This document shows positions 15,398 through 16,018 of a stretch of 16,018 nucleotides of DNA, in pieces (position 1 is the stretch's first letter; every line of letters starts with the position of its first letter). The position numbers were made by a program, and so were the translations under genes. The stretch covers positions 1 to 16,018 of the forward strand of contig JAZNBI010000128.1 in assembly GCA_045586995.1 (NCBI GenBank). Reading direction: 5' to 3'. The stretch comes from JAZNBI01 sp045586995 (lineage in GTDB: Bacteria > Bacillota > Clostridia > Oscillospirales > CAG-272). The notes beneath the pieces were generated by a model, which worked only from the letters and a program-made list of their open reading frames with translations, did not search any database and was not told the origin of the DNA.

Positions 15398-15437
15398 CCG
15401 CCGAGAGTAACCATGCCGCTGCTCTCGGCGGCTTTTC
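15398..15437 (+). terminator. Terminator of the ECF sigma gene
   Basis: Perfect 10-bp GC-rich arms ccgccgagag (15398-15407) and ctctcggcgg (15422-15431), a 14-nt loop, then ctttt, starting 9 nt after the stop codon. Confidence 0.9.
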
Positions 15438-15458
15438 TGTGAATTTTTCGTTAAAAAG

Positions 15459-15481
15459 TGTTGTCCTTTATTGACCACACT
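15459..15481 (+). repeat. 23-bp motif, copy 3
   Basis: tgttgtcctt-N7-cacact with the same internal spacing as copies 1 and 2. It lies in the same orientation on the other side of the sigma gene and ends two bases before sequence homologous to spoIVB. It marks the right edge of the putative insertion. Confidence 0.75.
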
Positions 15482-15482
15482 A

Positions 15483-15626
15483 CTGAGCGGCTCGCCCATC
15501 ATCCAAAACGGCAAGCTCGTCGGCGCGGTCACCCACGTCCTTGTCAACGACCCCACCCCGGGCTACGGCATTTTCATTGAAAATATGATCAACGCGGCAG
15601 AAATGCCTATGGCAAAGGCGTCGTAA
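15483..15626 (+). pseudogene. Displaced spoIVB 3' remnant
   Basis: One frame reads [20 protein letters not shown] and continues through GYGIFIENM to [10 protein letters not shown] and a stop. It matches SpoIVB residues 363-408 with five substitutions (Ile to Val, Thr to Pro, Leu to Ile, Gln to Glu, Ile to Met). No start codon, ribosome binding site or upstream coding sequence is attached, so it is a headless fragment. Homology begins at 15484 with tgagcggc, the eight bases that also cover the active-site Ser codon in the intact gene. The mostly silent differences show that both tails evolved under protein-level selection for some time before coming together. Confidence 0.9.
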
Positions 15627-15692
15627 AATATTTCAACAAAACCCGTAGGGGCGTTCTGCGAACGCCAGCGTGCGAACACTGTTCGCCCCTAC
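15627..15692. repeat. 66-bp repeat including two-hairpin element, copy 2
   Basis: It begins aatatttcaacaaaaccc and continues into the gtaggggcg...cgcccctac element (15645-15692), identical to 13383-13448 except for one base (g to t) in the second hairpin. As in copy 1 it directly follows a spoIVB stop codon. Confidence 0.92.
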
Positions 15693-15716
15693 CGAGTAAA
15701 ATATAAAATTGAATAT

Positions 15717-15763
15717 AAAAAGGCAATATCATTCCGAAAAATCGGTTTGATATTGCCTTTTTT
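15717..15763. terminator. Bidirectional terminator between spoIVB remnant and obgE
   Basis: Arms aaaaggcaatatca (15717-15731) and tgatattgccttttt (15748-15763), with a small inner ccg/cgg stem. T-runs follow on both strands. It stands after the spoIVB remnant and before the convergent obgE, the position expected for the original spoIVB terminator. Confidence 0.87.
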
Positions 15764-15841
15764 GTATGGATATACTTCCGCGATGACTTTTTTCAAATAA
15801 AAGCAAACTACCGAAAAACATCCTCGGAAAATTTACGCTTT

Positions 15842-16018
15842 TTATTTTATGAAATCAAATTCAAAATCGTAAATGGAAACCGTATCTCCGTCCTTGCACC
15901 CTTTTGCCTCCAATTGTTCAAAAACTCCGCTTTTTTGGAGAACCCTTTGGAAAAAGTTCAAGGATTCGTAATCGTCGAAATTTATTTGTCCCATAAGGTT
16001 GATCAGCCATTCGCCCTC
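15842..16018 (-). CDS. obgE: GTPase ObgE/CgtA, C-terminal fragment (runs off window)
   Basis: The last 58 codons of a minus-strand gene cut by the window edge. The residues are diagnostic of the Obg C-terminal domain: EGEWLINLMGQINFDDYESL, then FFQRVLQKSGV, then the closing GDTVSIYDFEFDF. Obg is an essential ribosome-associated GTPase involved in 50S assembly and stress responses, and in Bacillus it is linked to entry into sporulation. The GTPase domain lies outside the window. It converges on the spoIVB remnant across a shared terminator. Confidence 0.94.
   Translation of the reverse strand, partial: EGEWLINLMGQINFDDYESLNFFQRVLQKSGVFEQLEAKGCKDGDTVSIYDFEFDFIK

Larger units (their letters stand above)
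13470..15483. mobile_element. Putative insertion carrying an ECF sigma factor gene
   Basis: The interval separates two copies of the spoIVB tail and contains one gene. It is bracketed by a 23-bp motif, tgttgtcctt-N7-cacact, at 13475-13497, 13555-13577 and 15459-15481. The right copy ends two bases before the spoIVB-derived DNA begins at 15484. No integrase or transposase and no clear target-site duplication are present, so if mobile it is non-autonomous or a remnant. The boundaries are approximate, and the left edge could instead be within spoIVB at about 13240. Confidence 0.45.

Noticed and set aside
13470..15483. Classical insertion sequence
   Set aside because: There is no transposase and no terminal inverted repeat pair at the two ends; the flanking motif is in direct orientation.

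Overview
The window looks like a chromosome segment of an anaerobic, endospore-forming Firmicute of class Clostridia, probably an Oscillospirales-like gut lineage. This rests on an intact SpoIVB sporulation protease, consensus sigma-A promoters with 17-bp spacers, strong AGGAGG-type ribosome binding sites, AT-rich intergenic DNA, short hairpin repeats of a kind I associate with gut Clostridia, and protein styles typical of that group. The genus assignment is inference.

Layout, left to right. (1) 1-365: a chain of mini-hairpins, a terminator, and a minus-strand tRNA-Thr/tRNA-Tyr operon with a perfect -35/-10 promoter. (2) 406-1143: a small plus-strand lipoprotein of unknown function. (3) 1158-3551: the minus-strand serine biosynthesis operon serC-serA with its own promoter and terminator. 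(4) 3763-4781: a minus-strand pair, a Dabb-domain protein followed by a distant ThyX-like protein. (5) 4806-6990: a divergent plus-strand operon, trpS followed by a TagO/WecA-type undecaprenyl-phosphate sugar-1-phosphate transferase, ending at a convergent terminator whose stem overlaps both stop codons. (6) 6986-12002: a tightly overlapping minus-strand operon of MarR regulator, heterodimeric ABC exporter (two subunits) and a winged-helix protein with a PD-(D/E)XK-like pattern. It is driven by a promoter whose -10 box is buried in a perfect 10-4-10 palindrome, the likely MarR operator. (7) 12156-15763: spoIVB, a dispersed two-hairpin repeat, a unit carrying an ECF sigma factor with a ~400-residue C-terminal extension, and then a second, diverged copy of the spoIVB 3' end with the same dispersed repeat. 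(8) 15842-16018: the C-terminus of the GTPase ObgE on the minus strand, running off the window.

The most unusual part is region 7. The last 46 codons plus stop of spoIVB, starting at the active-site serine codon, occur twice, about 2.2 kb apart: once in the intact gene and once as a headless remnant next to what looks like the original spoIVB/obgE convergent terminator. Between the copies sits the sigma-factor gene. A 23-bp motif (tgttgtcctt-N7-cacact) occurs twice to its left and once to its right, the right copy ending two bases before the spoIVB remnant. This fits an insertion into the spoIVB 3' end that brought or generated a replacement tail, but no recombinase is visible and a strain-chimera assembly is possible.

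The rest reads as a housekeeping neighbourhood (serine synthesis, Trp-tRNA charging, cell-envelope glycan priming, sporulation, Obg) interrupted by a self-regulated export operon and the sigma-factor insertion.
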